Origin: Centrapalus pauciflorus
Taxonomy: Eukaryota; Streptophyta; Magnoliopsida; Asterales; Asteraceae
Reading direction: 5' to 3'
DNA length: 64,000 nt
Assembly: GCA_020465985.1 (NCBI GenBank)
Contig: JAANYP010002322.1
Location: 1-64,000, forward strand
A program made the position numbers and the translations under genes. This document shows positions 22,683 to 34,147 of the stretch, piece by piece (the first letter of the stretch is position 1; every line of letters starts with the position of its first letter). The notes beneath the pieces are model-generated. The model was not told the origin of the DNA. It made no database searches and saw only the letters and a list, made by a program, of their open reading frames with translations.

Positions 22683-23272
22683 GAATATCTCAGGAAAAGG
22701 CTAAGGGATTTCAACTCTCTGCCAAAGTGTGAGATCAAGGCCTTGGCATGGAAACAGCTAATAAACATCAGAGACGACCCTTACGCAGAAGTTATAGCTA
22801 AAATCTTTCAAAGGGAGGGTCGATCTAGGATGAAGATACACTACAAACCAGTCATGGACAACACAAGCATAGATCCATTAACAGACAAGTGTGTCATGGA
22901 CAATACAAGAATAGATCCATTAACAGACAGGCCTTGGATGAAGATACACTACAAACCAGTCAGATGTGTGAAGAGGGTTCCATTGAAACCAATGCCACAA
23001 GATGTTCTAGGTGACCGTATGTGGTGGTATGTGGACAGCGAGATTGGAGAGGCAGTAATGGAAAAGAAGAAATAGAAGGTGATTTTAAGAATATACGATC
23101 CCTTGCACCTTGTGAATCGATGACCTGCATAAACTTGATGGTCAGGAAATCTTGTTTGATGAGAATTTGAGATCTGAAGGCAGTAAATATCAAAAAGTTG
23201 TCAAAGTTTGTGTTGAGCAGAGACTTCATGCTGGTAGCAGTTTAAATAAGCCTACTTTCGTAGATTAATGAA
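22683..23272 (+). pseudogene. E3 ORF3 C-terminal remnant
   Basis: Only the tail of ORF3 remains, matching E5 from about 48165 on: RDFNSLPKCEIKALAWKQLIN, then the MPQDVLGDRMWWY block (E5 has MPQNVLSNMKWWY). A TAG at 23073-23075 and further stops break the last 60 residues, where RIYDPLHLVN is still readable. An internal tandem duplication (about 22826-22970) repeats a unit containing IHYKPV and IDPLTD. The N-terminal three quarters of the ORF are absent. Confidence 0.8.
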
Positions 23273-23305
23273 TATCTAACTAGAAGCTATCGCCAAGGGG
23301 GAGCC

Positions 23306-23382
23306 TGTTGGTACACCCTGTGTGACGATAGTAGTCTAGATATTTAATAGATAGTCATATGTAATAGATAAGGCTTTATTAA
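23306..23382 (+). repeat. E3 3' LTR, first part
   Basis: Begins TGTTGGTACACCCT after the PPT-like CCAAGGGGGAGCC (23293-23305). It ends at ATTAA (23378-23382), the left copy of the E4 target duplication. The LTR resumes at 51049. It carries a ~15-bp insertion relative to the 5' LTR around AATAGATAGTCAT. Confidence 0.88.
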
Positions 23383-25095
23383 TGATATCGTCCAATTTGT
23401 ACATGTTTTATCGGACGATATCTCATGTTTTACATAGCTTTTTGGTTGATTTTCGTCCCAAACTCAATCTTATAGGTTTATGTTGTCATTTCAGGTGTTG
23501 GTTGAATAAATTGGATTGAAAAGAGCTGAAACCAGTGGAACTCGGCGAGTTCAGTGTCTTCTCGGCGAGTTCGAACCTAAACAGAATACCTGATCTGCCC
23601 AGAACTCGGCGAGTTCGCCTAATTCCAGAACCAAACTCATAAGAGGAACTCGGCGAGTTCAGCCCATTCTCGGCGAGTTCACCTGAATTCTGATTATTTC
23701 TGAAAATTCCTGATAATTGCCAGATTTAATAGGGAGCCGACAACTCATGAACTCGGCGAGTTCATGTAACAAACTCGGCGAGTTCACCCTGTTTGAGATC
23801 AAATCAGGAGCTGACAACTCATGAACTCGGGCAGTTCTGACCTTGAACTCGGCGAGTTCTCCCCAGCTTATAAAAGGAGAATTCTGCTCATTTAATGGGG
23901 ACGAACTTTTACCAAATTTTTCACACACATTTTCTCTGATTTCTTGAGCAAGAAGGAAGGCAAGGAAGGCATTTAACTTGGAGTTTTGGTTCAAAGGATT
24001 GCATCTTCATCAACATACGTTATTAGGGGAGTTTTTCGTATACTTAAGTTTATCTTAATGTTTGAAATACTTGCTTATTGTATGATGGTGTTTTACTCCA
24101 TTAGCATGGAGTAGTTTTGCTATGTAATCATTTGGGTAGCAAACCCTAGACATTGGATGATTTATATTTGTATGTAATCGGATTATATATCGAAGTTTGC
24201 GTATTCTGAATGAAAATCTTGTTATTATGTTTAGACTTGTTAAAATTGCTATGAATGCTTTATTATTTCCATAACGAGAGTTCGAAATAGTTGGTATTTG
24301 TTTTTGATAAACCAAACACTTTGGTGAGGTTGAATCTTTCTACTAGAGATGGTGAAAGAGTAGGTTTAATCGGTGTTTTCATAATAATGAGAGGGGATTT
24401 ATGTGTTTATGAGAATATAGCATGAATTTTATGTATTTGGCTTTTAACCAAATAATCTTTCAAAAGACGTAAACTTGTTGTGAACATTCGGATTTGCATA
24501 ACTCAAGTTTTGAACATTTAAAAGAGGTTTTCGTGTTCACGTCGTGAGTTATGGGATTATTGTGCTATAGTGAGAGATCTATATAGCTAGATGATCATTG
24601 TTCATACGTTAAATAATGGATATTGTATTCATGTATAAGAGATTTGAGTGGATATCATATTGGTTGTTATGATAAATTAGTATCAAACATAACTTAGAGA
24701 TTTGTGTGTTTGTTGCTTTGTAATCATAACTATTATATTATCCGATTGGCGCGTTAAATTGTTTATCCGATGTCTAGGGGGAGTGATCCCATTTGATTAC
24801 ATGTTTCCTTTTATCAAGAATCCTAGTAATCAATTCCTTAGGATTGTGTGTGTAGTTTTGGTAAATCTTTAGTCATTAATTTAGATTTTTCATAGTTAAA
24901 CCAATTTAAATACATAGCTAATTATTAACCGACGACTTATCATCATCATTCCACCAGATTGTCCCTGAGTTCGATACCCGGACTTACGTAAGCTATACTA
25001 GTATACGATGGGTAATACTTGCCTATTTGTCCGCTAGTTCTAGTTTATTTATTTCCATTTCTTAATTAAAATTAAGGTGTGCTAGCGGCACATCA
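23383..25095 (+). repeat. E4 5' LTR
   Basis: 1713 bp, TGAT...ATCA. The first ~500 bp carry repeated GAACTCGGCGAGTTC or half-units (from 23538 to about 23860). They are followed at once by the TATA box TATAAAA (23869-23875), so the palindromes sit in the U3 promoter region. The remainder, AT-rich with no ORF, is R and U5. Confidence 0.9.
23869..23875 (+). promoter_or_regulatory. E4 LTR TATA box
   Basis: TATAAAA in the context CAGCTTATAAAAGGAGA, directly downstream of the palindrome cluster. The same sequence recurs in the 3' LTR at 49817-49823. This fits a U3 promoter; use is inferred. Confidence 0.6.
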
Positions 25096-25101
25096 AGTTT
25101 T

Positions 25102-25118
25102 TGGCGCCGTTGCCGGGG
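25102..25118 (+). other. E4 primer-binding site (tRNA-Asp)
   Basis: TGGCGCCGTTGCCGGGG is a perfect complement to the 3' end of plant tRNA-Asp (GTC), including the terminal CCA. It begins 6 nt after the LTR end, as in E1. Confidence 0.93.
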
Positions 25119-25275
25119 ACAATAACGGTGATTTTGAAAACGGTTGAACGTTTCTATATTAGCGATCCTTTCGGGGATTTATCCCCGAAAGTTAATTTCA
25201 CTGTCTTTATTTTATTGCATTATCAATTCTTTTTCGAGATTACCCGTTTGGTTTCCCTTTCTCTTGTAGAAGTTT

Positions 25276-27083
25276 ATGAACCGAAATCTCCACTCGGATC
25301 TAACCGAGCCATTGACGGATCCGGAGAGATTGATTCGAAGGAAAAATAAGCAAAAGGAAGGAGAACCCTCGGTGGAGCAAGAAACACCATCAACACCACC
25401 ATCCGCGTCTCCGATTATAATAGAAAATCTTGAGGCTTCGGGACAAAGAACCGAACCCAAAGTCGAAGCCAAGATGGCGGAGGAAGACAATCGAACCATG
25501 AGGGAACGTTCCAAGGCGACCAACATCGGGTCGGGGTTGGCAATCATACGCCGTCCCGTTCAAGCGGCACATTACGAGATCAAAACAAATTATCTCCAAT
25601 ACCTAAACCAAATGTGCCCTTTTGATGGTCTTGACTCCGATGATCCGAATGCGCATCTTACACGGTTCTTGGACGTTTGCGATATGATCAAGATTCGGGA
25701 GATGCCCGAAGAATCCTTGTATCTTCGTTTGTTCCCATACACGTTGAGGGGAGTCGCACAAACGTGGTTTGAGTCACTTGCGCCACAATCATTCATAACA
25801 TGGGAGGAACTTGTTGACCGGTTCCTAATGCGGTATTTCCCTCCCTCCAAAACTGCTCGTTTAAAGAATGATATTAGTAATTTTTTGCAGGAAAGCGAGG
25901 AATCATTATATGAAGCATGGGAACGATACAAGGGGCTTTTGAGGAAGTGTCCACATCACGGATTGGACACATACAACCAAGTGTACACATTCTATACCGG
26001 TCTTTTGATTTCAACGAGGCAAATTTTAGACTTGAATGCCGGTGGATGTGTAATGGATAAGAAGCCAAGCGATGCTTACAAAGCGATAGAGACCGCGTCC
26101 ACTAACACTCATGAGTGGCATTCTTCAAGGCATAGAGTTGTACGCGGTGCTTTAAAGCATGGAGATGAGGTGAGTACTCTTAAAGAGGAGGTTGCTAGGA
26201 TGGGTAAATAAATAGTCCAACTTCAAAACCCAAGATTAGCAAGTAATGTGTGTCAATTATGTGACGGTCCTCATACCGCAAATGAGTGCACCAAGAGGTT
26301 GACACTTCTTAGTAGACAATCCACCATTAAGTCTATTCAAGAAGTGTGTCAACTTTGTGGAGGACCACACACGGCAAGGGATTGTGGGAGTGACGATGCG
26401 GAAGAAACATTGGAAGAGGATGTTTTGTTTTCGTATGGTGATAGATTTGACAATCAAAAGGGGAAGCTAGCTTTTCAACCACCACTTCAACAATACTATA
26501 ATCCCAATGTTGACAATCGGAATCATCCAAATTTCCGATGGCGTCAACCAAACGACCAAGCTCCTGCGGTACCACCGGGATTTGAGGGTGCTAGTTCTTT
26601 CAACCGCAACCAAAGAAACAATTCATACCAACCTCGTCATCCAAACACCGCCCAATACCAATCCCGACAACCCAATCAACCAACCAAAACATCGCAACAA
26701 CCATACCAAGCTACAAATATTACCGCTCCATCAACTGAGACCAAGCCCACCCTTGAAGACATAGTGAGGGGACAACAAGCTTCCATTCAAAATCTCGAAA
26801 AGCAAATGGGGCAACTCACTCAATTACTTCTTGATAAGGAAAGGGAGAAGGGTACATTGCCTTCCAACACGGAAGTTAATCCAAAAGAGCACGTCAAAGC
26901 AATCAATTTGAGGAGTGGTAAAATTCTTGAACCTATTTCTAATTCGGTTTCAAATGATCTTGTTGTTGATGATGTGCAGGTTGAACCGGTAGAGAAGGCA
27001 CCAAAGGACGAGGCACAATCTTCAAGCCCACCAAGTACCGTGCAAGTCCAACCTCCTATCGTAAAAGAAATCCCGATCGCCAA
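25276..27083 (+). pseudogene. E4 gag, one in-frame stop
   Basis: Gag starts at an ATG at 25276 (MNRNLHSDL). The retrotransposon gag domain is clear at about residues 140-245 (LRGVAQTWFESL, WEELVDRFLMRYFPPSK, EAWERYKGLLRKCPHHG). A single TAA at 26209-26211 interrupts the frame just before two tandem zinc knuckles (CQLCDGPHTANEC and CQLCGGPHTARDC). Both have the spacing C-2-C-3-H-4-C rather than the usual C-2-C-4-H-4-C. The Asn/Gln/Pro-rich tail follows and runs into protease without a stop. The start could be a few codons away, but no better ATG precedes it after the primer site. Confidence 0.85.
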
Positions 27084-27960
27084 GCCGAAGGCACCTTTCC
27101 CGAGTCGGTTAAAAAGGGAAAAGGACGAGGCCCAATTTCATAAATTCCTTGAGCTATTTAAACAATTGCATATTAATTTACCTTTTATTGATGTTATCTC
27201 ACAAATGCCTACTTATGCTAGGTTTCTCAAGGATATCATCACCAACAAGAGGAAGCTCGAAGGAATCTCGGCTGTGGTAATGAACGAGGAGTGCTCGGCG
27301 GTGCTTCAAAACAAACTACCTCAAAAGCTAACGGACCCAGGGAGTTTTACTATTCCTTGCCACATTGGTAGTTTAGTTATCACGAATGCACTTGCGGATC
27401 TCGGGGCAAGCATAAATTTGATGCCCACGTCTTTATATGAAAAATTGCATTTAGGAGATCCGCAACCGACCAAAATGAGCATTCAATTGGCCGATCGGTC
27501 AATAAAGTATCCAAGGGGAGTAGTTGAAAATGTGCTTGTTGAAGTTGATAAATTTGTGTTCCCCGCGGATTTTGTGATATTAGATATGGAAGAAGATAGC
27601 CGTGTACCCCTTATCTTAGGGAGGCCATTTTTGGCCACTTCACGAGCAATCATTGATGTGTTTGATAAAAAGCTTACATTGAAGGTCAGTAATGAGTCGG
27701 TCACATTTTCGATTGATAAGGCCATGCAACATGCATCATTTATGGATGACACTTGTTACCACGTGCACGCATTTGAAGAAGATTTTGATTTTGATTTTTC
27801 ATCTCTTTTGTCATACAACTCCAAGGACATCTACTCAATAGATGAAGGGAAAAAGATTGTTGATTTTGAAAAATTTTCGGAAGAGTCGACACCATTGTCG
27901 ACCGTTGATCCGCCCCTGTTTCCCTTGGATGTTGATTCCGTCTCTCATGATCATAATTCT
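27084..27960 (+). pseudogene. E4 aspartic protease domain
   Basis: Part of the same open frame as gag and RT. The active site reads ADLGASINLMP and the C-terminal part FVILDMEEDSRVPLILGRPFLA, the standard pair of blocks for Athila-type proteases. The preceding FLELFKQLHINLPFIDVI and MPTYARFLKDI stretch is the gag-protease linker shared with E1. No break falls within the domain itself. It is called a pseudogene because the polyprotein is cut upstream and downstream. Confidence 0.85.
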
Positions 27961-29600
27961 TGTCGGGTTAAGTCATCTCTGGAAGACCCACCAATTATTG
28001 AGCTCAAAGAGCTCCCAAGCCATCTCGAGTATGCATTCCTACTTGAGGAGTCTAAGTTGCCGGTTATAATTTCATCGAGTCTTTCGGGCGACCAAAAAAT
28101 TAGACTCCTCGACATTCTTCGAGCCCACAAAGGGGCAATTGCATGGAAAATTACCGACATCAAGGGTATTAGTCCTTCGTTTTGCACTCATAAAATTTTG
28201 ATGGAGGAGGACTACAAACCCGTTGTCCAAAGACAACGTCGTTTGAACCCAAACATGATGGAGGTGGTTAAGAAAGAGGTAATTAAGCTTCTTGATTCCG
28301 GGTTGATATATCCGATCTCGGATAGCCCGTGGGTGAGTCCGGTACAAGTTGTGCCCAAAAAGGGTGGCATGACTATCGTTCATAATGAAAACAATGAGAT
28401 CATACCAACGAGAACGGTAACGGGATGGCGAGTATGCATCGATTATCGCAAACTCAACGATGCCACCCGTAAGGATCACTTTCCTTTGCCGTTCATGGAT
28501 TAAATGTTAGAACGATTGGCCGTAAATCAATTCTATTGTTTTCTCAATGGGTTTTCGGGATATTTTCAAATTCCCATCAATCCCAATGACCAAGAGAAAA
28601 CAACTTTCACTTGCCCATATGGAACCTATGCTTATCGCCGGATGCCTTTCGGGTTGTGCAACGCACCCGCCACTTTCCAAAGGTGTATGATGGCAATTTT
28701 TCATGATATGATTGAGAGCTTTATGGAAGTTATCATGGACGATTTTTCGGTTTATGGAGACTCATTCGATTCATGCCTAGCAAATCTTGATCGCATGCTT
28801 GCTCGTTGTGAGGAAACAAATCTCGTTTTGAATTGGGAGAAGTGCCATTTCATGGTACAAGAGGGTATTGTCTTGGGACACAAGATCTCAAGTGTGTGGA
28901 TTGAGGTAGATAGAGCCAAAATTGATACTATCTCGAAGCTTCCTCCCCCCACAAATGTGAAAGGCATTAGAAGTTTTCTCGGTCATGCGGGTTTTTACCG
29001 TCGGTTTATTAAGGATTTTTCAAAGATTACACGCCCGATGACCCAACTTCTAGAAAAGGACACCCCGTTTGTCTTTTCCAAAGAATACCAAGAATCTTTC
29101 GAACTCCTCAAGGATAAGCTCACACACGCTCCTATCATGATAGCTCCCGATTGGTCCCAACCTTTCGAGCTTATGTGTGATGCTAGTGATTTCGCCGTAG
29201 GGGCCGTTTTGGGCCAACGAGTCAATAATCACTTCCAACCGATTTATTACGCAAGTAAGACGCTAACGGATGCCCAAGAGAATTATACTACTACCGAGAA
29301 GGAACTTCTCGCCGTTGTCTTTGCGTTCGATAAATTCCGGTCGTACCTCGTTTTGTCCAAAACTGTTGTTTACACCAATCATTCGGCTCTTCGGTTCTTG
29401 TTTTCTAAACAAGATGCCAAACCTCGTCTTATCCGTTGGATTCTTCTTCTACAAGAATTCGACATCGAAATCAAGGATAAGAAAGGAGCCGAGAATCTCG
29501 CGGCCGATCACCTCTCCCGTCTTGAAAATCCAAATCTTGAAGGGCTTCATGATTCATCCATCAATGACAAATTTCCGGATGAATCCCTGATGAAGCTCGT
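27961..29600 (+). pseudogene. E4 reverse transcriptase and RNase H
   Basis: RT motifs in order: CTHKILMEEDYKP and QRRLNPNMMEVVKKEV (N-terminal), SPWVSPVQVVPKKGG, RVCIDYRKLNDAT, then a TAA at 28501-28503. The same frame then continues with FYCFLNGFSGYFQIPI, MPFGLCNAPATFQR and the active site VIMDDFS. RNase H follows with ELMCDASDFAVGAVLG, YYASKTL and TTTEKELLAVVFA. The TAA falls between PFMD and MLERLA, inside the palm. Apart from it the whole region from gag to the middle of integrase stays in one frame, showing how recent the damage is. Confidence 0.9.
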
Positions 29601-30914
29601 TGTTGATTCCGAGGCTCCTTGGTTCGCCGACATTGCCAATTATCTAGCTTGTGGTATAATGGTCAAAGGCATGTCGTTCCAACAAAAGCGAAAGCTTCTC
29701 TCCGATTGCAAATATTATTTTTGGGAGGACCCTTTTCTTTTTCGAGTTGGCGCGGATCAAGTGATTCGCCGTTGTGTGTTTGGCAAAGAGTGCCAAGAAA
29801 TACTCCATCACTGTCACGTTGGACCGACCGGTGGTCATTTGGGACCAAGTAACACCGCCGAAAGGTGTTCGATTCGGGTTTCTATTGGCCGACCATTTAT
29901 AAAGATTCATACTCCATTGTCCAAACTTGTGACCAATGTCAAAGGTCCGGAAACATCTCCAAACGAGATGAAATGCCCCAAAATCCGATTCAAATTTGTG
30001 AGGTCTTTGATGTTTGGGGGATCGATTTCATGGGGCCGTTCCCCCCTTCTCGTGGAAATAAGTACATTCTCGTGGCCGTTGACTATGTTTCCAAATGGGC
30101 CGAGGCTCAAGCTTTGCCCTCAAACGATGCCCGAGTTGTACTCAAATTCTTGAAAAAGCTCTTCTCCCGGTTTGGTGCTCCTAAGGCCTTAATTAGTGAT
30201 CGTGGAACACACTTTTGTAACGCACAAATGGAAAAGGTCTTAGCTCGATATGGTGTGAAACATCGCACCGGCACTTCATATCACCCACAATCAAGTGGGC
30301 AAGTCGAGGTCACGAACCGTGGATTGAAAAGAATCCTAGAGAAGACGGTTGGAAACAACCGTAAGGAGTGGTCCGATAAGTTGGATGACGCGCTTTGGGC
30401 GTTTAGAACAGCTTTTAAAACTCCGATCGGCACCACTCCATTTCGTTTGGTATACAGGAAATCTTGTCATCTTCCCGTCGAGATTGAGCATAAGGCGTTT
30501 TGGGCCTTAAGAGAATGCAATCTTGATCTTTCCTTATCCGGTGAGCTACGAAAGGCTCAATTGCTTGAATTGGATGAATTACGACTCCAAGCTTATGAAA
30601 ATTCAAGCATTTATAAGGAAAAGACCAAGAATTTTCACGATGCTCATCTCAAGAATCGTTCCGACATCCGTGAGGGGGACCGGGTTTTGCTATTTAATTC
30701 TAGATTGAAACTTTTTCCCGAAAAGTTGAGATCTCGGTGGTCCGGCCCTTACACCGTCCATAAAGTATTCCCGTATGGCACTTTCGAATTGCTTGATCCT
30801 AACGGCAATGAAACCTTTAAAGTGAATGGCCAACGGTTGAAAAAATACTTTGAAAACTCGGAAGCTATTGGTGAGGATGTCGAAGCCCTCACATTGTTGC
30901 ATATCGAGAATTAG
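29601..30914 (+). pseudogene. E4 integrase, one frameshift
   Basis: The zinc-binding region starts in the RT frame (EILHHCHVGPTGGHLG). A one-base loss in an A-run near 29860 moves the rest to the frame 29865-30914, which carries CDQCQRSGN. The catalytic triad is complete: WGIDFMGPF, LISDRGTHF and SGQVEVTNR, so unlike E1 the enzyme site is intact. The C-terminal part ends FKVNGQRLKKYFE, the typical end of Athila-type pol. No chromodomain is present. Confidence 0.9.
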
Positions 30915-32644
30915 AGCGGAGGCCGAGTCAAGCTTAAGACTCGAAGTTAAATAAGCATGTCTTTCGATTCTGTTCGTTGTTGTTCCGTTTCTGCTTTTCC
31001 GTGTTTTTTTAAAAAAGGTCGAAAAAGTTCGGGTTGTTGGTTTGGTTTATCTTGTTTTAATTTTCTGGGGTAAATAGTGCAGTTCAGGGGTGTACTCGCC
31101 GAGTTCAATAAACACTCGCCGAGTTCCCTAGTGGAATTTCTTTCTGGAATTCGTCGAACTCGCCGAGTTCCATATGCTTACTCCCCGAGTTCAATTTGAA
31201 ATCAGCATTCTGGATCAGGGGTGTACTTGCCGAGTTTGGCCCTAAACTCGCCGAGTTTATGGACCTGCACTTATCTCAATTCGATGCTCAAAAAAAAAAA
31301 ATATTTAATATCAGTCAAAAGAGCATCTCGAGGTCTGACACCCGCAGAGGAACTCGCCGAGTTCCCTTCTGTACTCGCCGAGTACTTTGCCGATTTAACC
31401 CTAGTTTTGCAGTTTCTTTTTCTTCATTTTTGCAAACCATTATCTCCTTTCCTCTCTCTCTGCGCCGACAACCCCCCAAAACCCACCAAAGTTCTCCGTT
31501 TTTGGCTAGTTTCTCCCTAAATCTTTGTAGGTTTGTTTCCCTTTTGTCAAATATAAGTGCGGGAATCATTTTCGGGTGTTTTTGACTCATCTCTACCGTC
31601 ATCCGCCGCCGTCCGCCGCCACCGCCTCGCCGGAATTTCGCCGGATTTTCTACCGCTTCTACTCCTTCATCTCATATCTATTTCTCGGTACATTCCTTGT
31701 TCATTGTAACGAAATTGCAAGAATTTCTCATGCTAATTTTTATTTTGTGTTATTGTCTTTCTTTTTGGTGTATTTTTGTTGAAAATTTCATGTTAATATT
31801 CTACATTCTTGTGTTGTGTTGTGATTAGTTTATAATTTTCTTGCTAGTTGGTGCATTTTTATTTGTCTTAGGTTAATTTATATGTTTAGCTTTGAGAATT
31901 TTTGTGGTAGATCTATCATTTTTCGTTGTGTTAGGTAATTAAACTTGTATGGTTATTTTTAGTTGTGTAGTAGTTTAGTTTAATGAGTTTATTTTTCTAG
32001 AGTTTCTTATAATGTTTGTGTTTAGCAACTTTAAAGTATGTATGTTTAGGTTAGATTTTTTTTTTTTTTTTTTTTTGTTCGTTATTTGTTATTTGATACT
32101 TTGGTAATTATTGTCAACTTGCAAATTTATTATGTTTTTTTTTATTTATGTTCTTATAGATCATTTGTGTTTTTTTCAAAATTTCATGTTTTCAAGTTCA
32201 CATTATTGAGTTCTGTTTTTGTACGTGTTATTGCATGCAAGTATGTTTTGTCGTGTAGCTATTTTTAGGTTGTGTCTTTGTTGTCTAGTGCATGCATAGT
32301 ATCTTATTTCAGTACTTAGTTTATTTTTGTTTAGCTTTCTGTGCTTTGTGTTTCTTTTATTTTTGATGTTAGTCTTTCTTATTTTTAGTTAAATTTTGCA
32401 TGAGAGATCACTTTGGGATTGCCAATTGGAAAGACATATGTCTTCTTGCTTTTCACGCATGATATGTTGATTGAGTCTTGTAGTTGTAGTTATCTCGGTT
32501 ATTTTGTAAGATGTCGGGATGTAGTCCCAAAAATAAGTGTGGGAATGGTTGTACTAAATGCTGTGGTTTTCTTTAGCCCATCATAATTTTAATGCTAAAG
32601 TGTTGCTCAAATGCTCACCCTCGCTCCTCCATTATGATACAGAT
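30915..32644 (+). other. E4 spacer between pol and ORF3
   Basis: Non-coding. From about 31086 to 31385 it carries repeated ACTCGCCGAGTTC units, the LTR palindrome with C instead of G at its centre. It then holds a C/T-rich stretch, long T-rich sequence with a (T)20-like run near 32050, and PPT-like AAGTGYGGGAAT copies near 31554 and 32536. The last 30 bp are pyrimidine-rich and end in ATACAG, an acceptor-like site two bases before the ORF3 ATG. Confidence 0.65.
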
Positions 32645-34147
32645 ATGTCGGGCGCACCAAAACGTGGTCGAGCAAGTACTTCTCGCCAACGGGCATCCTC
32701 CCCGGATTCGGACTCCAGTAACGAGGAGCTTCAAGTGCGGATGATTTATAACCCCAATCATCCGTATTTGACTTTTTCCGGAGTCCCGAATGCACAACGG
32801 CGGGAATATCGGGAGTTGCTGCTTAGCCTGGCGAGTCGAGAACTCGACTCAGAGAGGTACCTGAATTGGGACTTCCTGGGTCGGGTTCAATGCGATCCGC
32901 CCCGTCCGAACCTCCCGGAGCGATTGGAGGCCACGTTTTCCGTTGTGCATGGAGCATTCACGTCCCGGGCCTGGTTTAATCTTGTCAATATAAGAGAGCC
33001 CGTGTATGCCGAGTTATGCTTAGAGTTTTTCTCGACATACTCTTTCAGCGAGGCCATCACAAACATGAAGGCCCGGGACACCATCCGTTTCAGGCTCGGG
33101 GGAGCGAGCCGAGCTATGTCTGTGCTAGAGCTGTGTCGGCGTTTGGATCTTTACTCGGATTCAGATGTCTGAAATCAGGATTTTGATGACTACCTGTCCG
33201 TGGGGATTAGGAAGGCACCGGCGACTTTTGATTATGCCGGTTTCTGGGGCGATATCTCCTTGGGTAACTACAATGTATCACGGGCCTACGAGTCCAAGCT
33301 TCGCAATCCCTTCCATCGGCTTCTTCATCGTTTCATCACTGTTGACGGCTTCATTAGGAAGGAGGGTCAGGAAAAAATTACAAAGCCTGACCTTTGGTTA
33401 CTTTACTCCCTTCTTCATCCGGAAGAATTCGTGTCCCTCCCATACCAGTTGGCGGTGTATTTCTTGCACGTCGCCACGGGTCGCACTGGAGCCAGCGCCG
33501 TATGCAGCGGGCGATTTATTACCCGCCTGGCTCAACCGTTTAATTTGCTAACCCCCTCGGTGCTCCGAGGGCTCAGAGAGAGCGATCCGGCAGGGGACAC
33601 GGATGAGTTATACTTCCGGCGAGCCAAGGTCTCGCAGATGCCTTTGGGACGCGAAGAGCTGATACTGATGTGCCAGGTCCTTCCCCCGAACTATGTTCCT
33701 CCCCAGCGACAGCAGCAACAACAGTTCCAGCAGCAGCAGCAGCAAGAGCCACAACAGCAGCCGGAATCATCCCAATCATCTTACTTTAATTTTGGCCCGG
33801 GCCCCTATCCTTGGGATGCTAGGTTTGATCACCTGGATGACTGCTTTGCTCATATGACGTTAGACCGGGATAGGCTTGAGGAAAATTACGGCCTGCTGCA
33901 GGAGCAGAATCATCTGCTCCGGCAAAACCTCAGCAACACCGACCACTTCGGGTCGGTGTATAATCAGCAGGTCCAAGAGACAGGACGTTACCTGCAACAT
34001 ATTCAGACGTCCGTAGATAGTCTCTTTAGTGTCCAGCCTCCCGAGTACCAGCTTCAGCAGCCTCCCGCCCCGTCCCCATACCATTATTTTCCTTACATGC
34101 CATGGGACGCACGCCAGTATCCCCCGCCGCCGCCCGAAGATGATTGA
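32645..34147 (+). pseudogene. E4 extra ORF (Athila ORF3), one stop
   Basis: Start at ATG 32645 (MSGAPKRGRAST), preceded by ACAG. A TGA at 33170-33172 splits it; the frame is otherwise continuous to 34147, so one nonsense codon is the only damage. The first part has a basic Ser/Arg-rich N-terminus, then a globular region (YRELLLSLASRELDSERYLNWDF, FEYLRRRL-like ELCRRLDLY). After the stop it shows FWGDISLGNY, RLLHRFITVDGFIRK and YQLAVYFLHV, then a glutamine-rich run and a proline-rich tail. It is about 500 codons in total. No signal peptide or membrane span is seen, so it is unlikely to be a true envelope protein. Function unknown. Confidence 0.7.

Noticed and set aside
25212..25931. Minus-strand ORFs across E4 gag
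   Set aside because: They mirror a conserved plus-strand gag frame and have no domain character of their own.
31196..31782. Overlapping ORFs of 60-130 aa in the E4 spacer
   Set aside because: Low-complexity Phe/Ser/Leu-rich frames from T-rich DNA, inside the palindrome block; no conserved motif.
32086..32268. Phe-rich ORF as a membrane peptide
   Set aside because: It results from T-rich spacer DNA; composition alone explains the hydrophobicity.
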